Shown piece by piece: positions 61,284 through 64,000 of a DNA stretch of 64,000 bases; position 1 is the stretch's first letter, and each line of letters starts with the position of its first letter. Below the pieces are notes generated by a model that was not told the origin of the DNA, searched no databases, and was given only the letters and a program-made list of their open reading frames with translations. The stretch comes from Fonsecaea monophora (taxonomy: Eukaryota; Ascomycota; Eurotiomycetes; Chaetothyriales; Herpotrichiellaceae): positions 1 to 64,000 of the forward strand of contig NW_019173962.1 of assembly GCF_001642475.1 (NCBI RefSeq), read 5' to 3'. Position numbers and translations under genes: made by a program.

Positions 61284-64000
61284 ATGTCTCCAGGCGACAA
61301 AAAGACAAAGTCCCTTGAGGACAAGGCTCCGGAACCCCTTTGTAAGTGGTCCAGTCGGTCAAATGAACATTCATGGCGCGTTGATGTCACCGGCGCCGGG
61401 TCATCCACCTAGCAATATGATGTTAATCTGACAGACAAGTCCCGGACCTGGAATTCAGTGAAAACACTAACGGAATGCAGCATCTCCGCACAGCCTCGGC
61501 GTCGTCGAAGAGGACAGTTGCCTCTCTCAGACATCTTCCACTTCACTCCCGTCGTCCAAATCGACAAGAACCCTACATTCTCAACAGTCTCGACCTGGAC
61601 AGTCTCCTTTCTTTGCGGGCTCCCGAAGAGACTACCGATCCGGTGGATACCCATATCGTCCTGCTCGTCTCAGCGACTCAACTCCGTCCCCTCGAGATAG
61701 ACATTTCCCAGAGACATTCAAGTCCGCAGTCACAGCTTCATCCGACGTTTCAAGCTTACCTTCACCCCTTGTAAACGGAACAAAGGATTCTAGCAGTCCC
61801 TTTTCACCTTCCAGTTTCTCATCGCACTCTTCCCCAACACCACTCAACGACAAGGACGGTAATCTTTCACTCTCTCGTGCACCAAGACGAGTTCTCCGGC
61901 CAGACAACTGGTGGCAGAAGCACAGCAAACAGTCGCCAAGTGATTCTGAGTCTGCCAGACCCTCTCTTCTTTCTGTCAAGTCTCCACTCCCACCTGGTGA
62001 AGATCTTACAGGGCCTCCTCCCCTTCCCCGGAAATCACCTCTTCGACCGGCAGGCCTTCCACTTCCTGCTCCCACCAGCCAAACTCCCGCCAGAAAGTCT
62101 GAGTCTGAGCCACACGAAGATAGAGCACTCTGGGAAGAGCTATCTCCGCCTCCGCTTTGCGTCCGCAAGACTAGACTCTCGGTAACTCCATCACAACCTG
62201 AAGCAGAAGATCAGCAGCCAAAGACTCTCGATTCCGCAGGTTGCCAAGAGGTCCTTGAATCTCCAGCACCAGAGTACACACCGCTCACCCGTGAGTTTGT
62301 TCTTCGACGTCTCCTTTCAGAAGAGTCATTCAAAGAAGCGACAAGAGCTCGCCCGGGAGTTCGCGAAGAGGAGGAATTAGACGCTGAAGTCATTGCACAC
62401 CGTAAAAAGACCCTTGAAATTCTTGAATCCTCTCCAGAAGTGTATGAGTCTAATATCCCGTTGAAGAGAACCAAGACTTTCAAACAACGCCGCCGAGCAG
62501 GCGCGACTTTCACGATGGATAGCCTTCATCCCGACTCTGCCTCAGGTATGACAGCTCATCGCCGCGAGGCAGTTCGGCTTGCCCAGGAACAACAGCGCGC
62601 AGTTGTGGAGAAGTGCAAGAGATCGAAGCAAGCTGAACCTGATTATGTTTTTGATGAGTTGATTGGCAAAGGTAGCTTCGGTAGAGTGTACAAAGGGTGA
62701 GCCAATCTAGGATTTCGAGCCTTCGACTTCCCTCCTCTGACTTGTTCATAGACGTCAGCTTTCCACCTCCAAGGTCGTTGCCATCAAAGTTCTCGACATC
62801 GATGAAGCAGATTTTCATGCCTTTGGCGATCACAAGGACGAACAGATCCGAGACTTCAACCGGGAAATCAGGATCTTACGGCAAGCTCAAGAGAGTGGAG
62901 CAGAAAACCTCAACCAAATGATCGAAGCTTTGCCGGTGCACAGTCAGCTGTGGTTGGTGTGTGAATATTGTCCTGGCGGCAGTGTTAAAACTCTGGTAAG
63001 TTTTAGTGATTGTGCATTATATTTCTGCCATACACCCTCCTTTGGAGTTTGGCCTTTTGAAGTTGTATGTTGTTTGACTGACATATGGAGCTGTAGATGC
63101 GAGCGACCAACGACAGACTTTCTGAAAAGTACATTGTAATTGTGGCAAGGGAATTAGCCAAAGCCCTCAAAGGTCTTCATCAAGCAGGTATCATGCACAG
63201 AGATGTCAAAGGTAGGCTTCATCCCCTTGCTTTGCATGAGTCTCTTCTTCGTCTACGCAGCCCTCTTTCCTGATACATGGCTCTAATATTAAGTCGTGGT
63301 CCTTCCAGCTGCCAATGTTCTTATTCACCAAGAAGGTCGCCTGGAATTGTGTGACTTCGGCGTTGCCACAATCCTCGACACCCAAACAGACAAGCGAAAG
63401 ACATTCATTGGAACTCTGCACTGGATGCCACCGGAGCTATGGACAGAGAATCCCGAGTATTCAGACGAAGTAAGTTGCTAGAATGGCCAGCGTGTACCTG
63501 TATTCGAAAACATACACATACCAGTCGGACCGAATGTCAAGACTGACACAAATTGCTAGGTCGATGTATGGGAATATGGCTGCACCATCTATGAGTGTGC
63601 CATGGGACGGCCACCAAATAGCGATCTCCGTGAGCGACAACAACTCAAAATGAGAATGAGACGCTTGAAGCAGGCCATCTCTCTTCCAGAAAATGAGAAT
63701 TTCAGTGACGGCCTTCGTTCACTTGTCTCCTACGCTTTAACTCCTGACGCCAACACACGACCATCAATGGAGGACGTGTTACAACATGATTTTCTAAAAG
63801 ACACAGAAGAGACACATCCGACAAGTATGCTCACCGAGCTTGTTCAAACATATTACGCTTGGCTGTTTAGTGGGGGTCAAAGAATCTCTCTGTTCATGCC
63901 TGGTGGCGCGGCGGCCGCTTCTGCCCAAGGTCCGGATGCCGACTTGGAATCTGATGATGAATGGAACTTTAGCATGACTCAAGATTTCGAAAAACGCGTC
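61284..64000 (+). CDS. Ste20-type protein kinase (partial, runs off the window)
   Basis: Serine/threonine kinase of the Ste20/GCK group with a long N-terminal extension. Exons: 61284-61341, 61481-62696, 62752-62995, 63097-63211, 63309-63469 and 63560 to beyond 64000; phases agree. Residues 1 to about 395 are disordered and Ser/Pro-rich. The long second exon has no in-frame ATG until near 62512, so the start must be the small first exon (MSPGDKKTKSLEDKAPEP). Kinase motifs: glycine loop LIGKGSFGRVYKG, VAIKVLD lysine, HRDVKAANVLI, DFGVAT, and GTLHWMPPELW with PPE in place of the usual APE. After the kinase domain comes YAWLFSGGQRISLFMPGGAA and an acidic ESDDEWNFS segment. Such kinases act in polarity and septation networks; the exact subfamily is unresolved. 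Confidence 0.9.

Noticed and set aside
61458..61700. Open frame continuing the kinase first exon from an acceptor at 61434
   Set aside because: Ends in a stop at 61700; the acceptor at 61480 with a CTAAC branch keeps phase with the long exon that contains the kinase domain.

Overview
The window is nuclear DNA of a filamentous ascomycete (Pezizomycotina). Genes are separated by 0.3-2.7 kb and cut by short GT-AG introns (mostly 48-140 bp) with CTAAC/CTGAC-like branch sites. The gene set fits this group: Zn2Cys6 regulator, RTA1 protein, GPR1/FUN34/YaaH transporter, DUF3844/Vps3844 protein, GPI protein, fungal-type O-methyltransferase. The class (Eurotiomycetes, Dothideomycetes or another) cannot be settled from what I can see. 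I rebuilt exon structures by hand by checking splice sites, reading phase and family motifs together.

Layout. 0.5-3.5 kb: U5 snRNP GTPase Snu114. 4.2-7.5 kb: Upc2-like Zn2Cys6 factor and an RTA1 membrane protein, same strand. 8.1-10.6 kb: ribosome-associated Hsp70 Ssb. 11.3-12.5 kb: mitochondrial ribosome recycling factor. 13.2-18 kb: TPT-type sugar-phosphate transporter, unknown mitochondrial membrane protein, Vps3844-like protein. 18.4-22 kb: double-bromodomain Rsc4-like protein divergent from the CDK subunit Cks1. 22.3-26 kb: DsbA-like protein and two tandem RING-finger genes, each broken by in-frame TAG codons. 26.4-32.2 kb: mitochondrial-translation-like protein, GPI protein, acetate-type transporter. 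32.8-39.8 kb: disordered nuclear-type protein, O-methyltransferase, amidohydrolase. 40.9-51.5 kb: Sds3-like Rpd3L subunit, secreted aldose epimerase, 1275-residue AT-hook protein, SulP anion transporter. 52.4-56.3 kb: four-cysteine secreted protein, a gene-poor stretch and a doubtful orphan ORF. 56.7-64 kb: prefoldin subunit 2 divergent from the splicing helicase Prp16, then a Ste20-type kinase running off the end.

Most genes are unlinked housekeeping genes: splicing (Snu114, Prp16), folding (Ssb, prefoldin 2), mitochondrial translation, chromatin (Rsc4-like, Sds3-like, AT-hook) and cell cycle (Cks1, Ste20 kinase). I see no biosynthetic cluster, transposon, CRISPR array, tRNA or rRNA. The observation most worth following is the tandem RING pair: both gene models keep frame across exons and have every RING ligand, yet each has a TAG inside the RING. 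That fits recent inactivation, sequencing error, or stop-codon recoding such as the A-to-I mRNA editing (UAG to UGG) known from sexual tissue of some filamentous ascomycetes.
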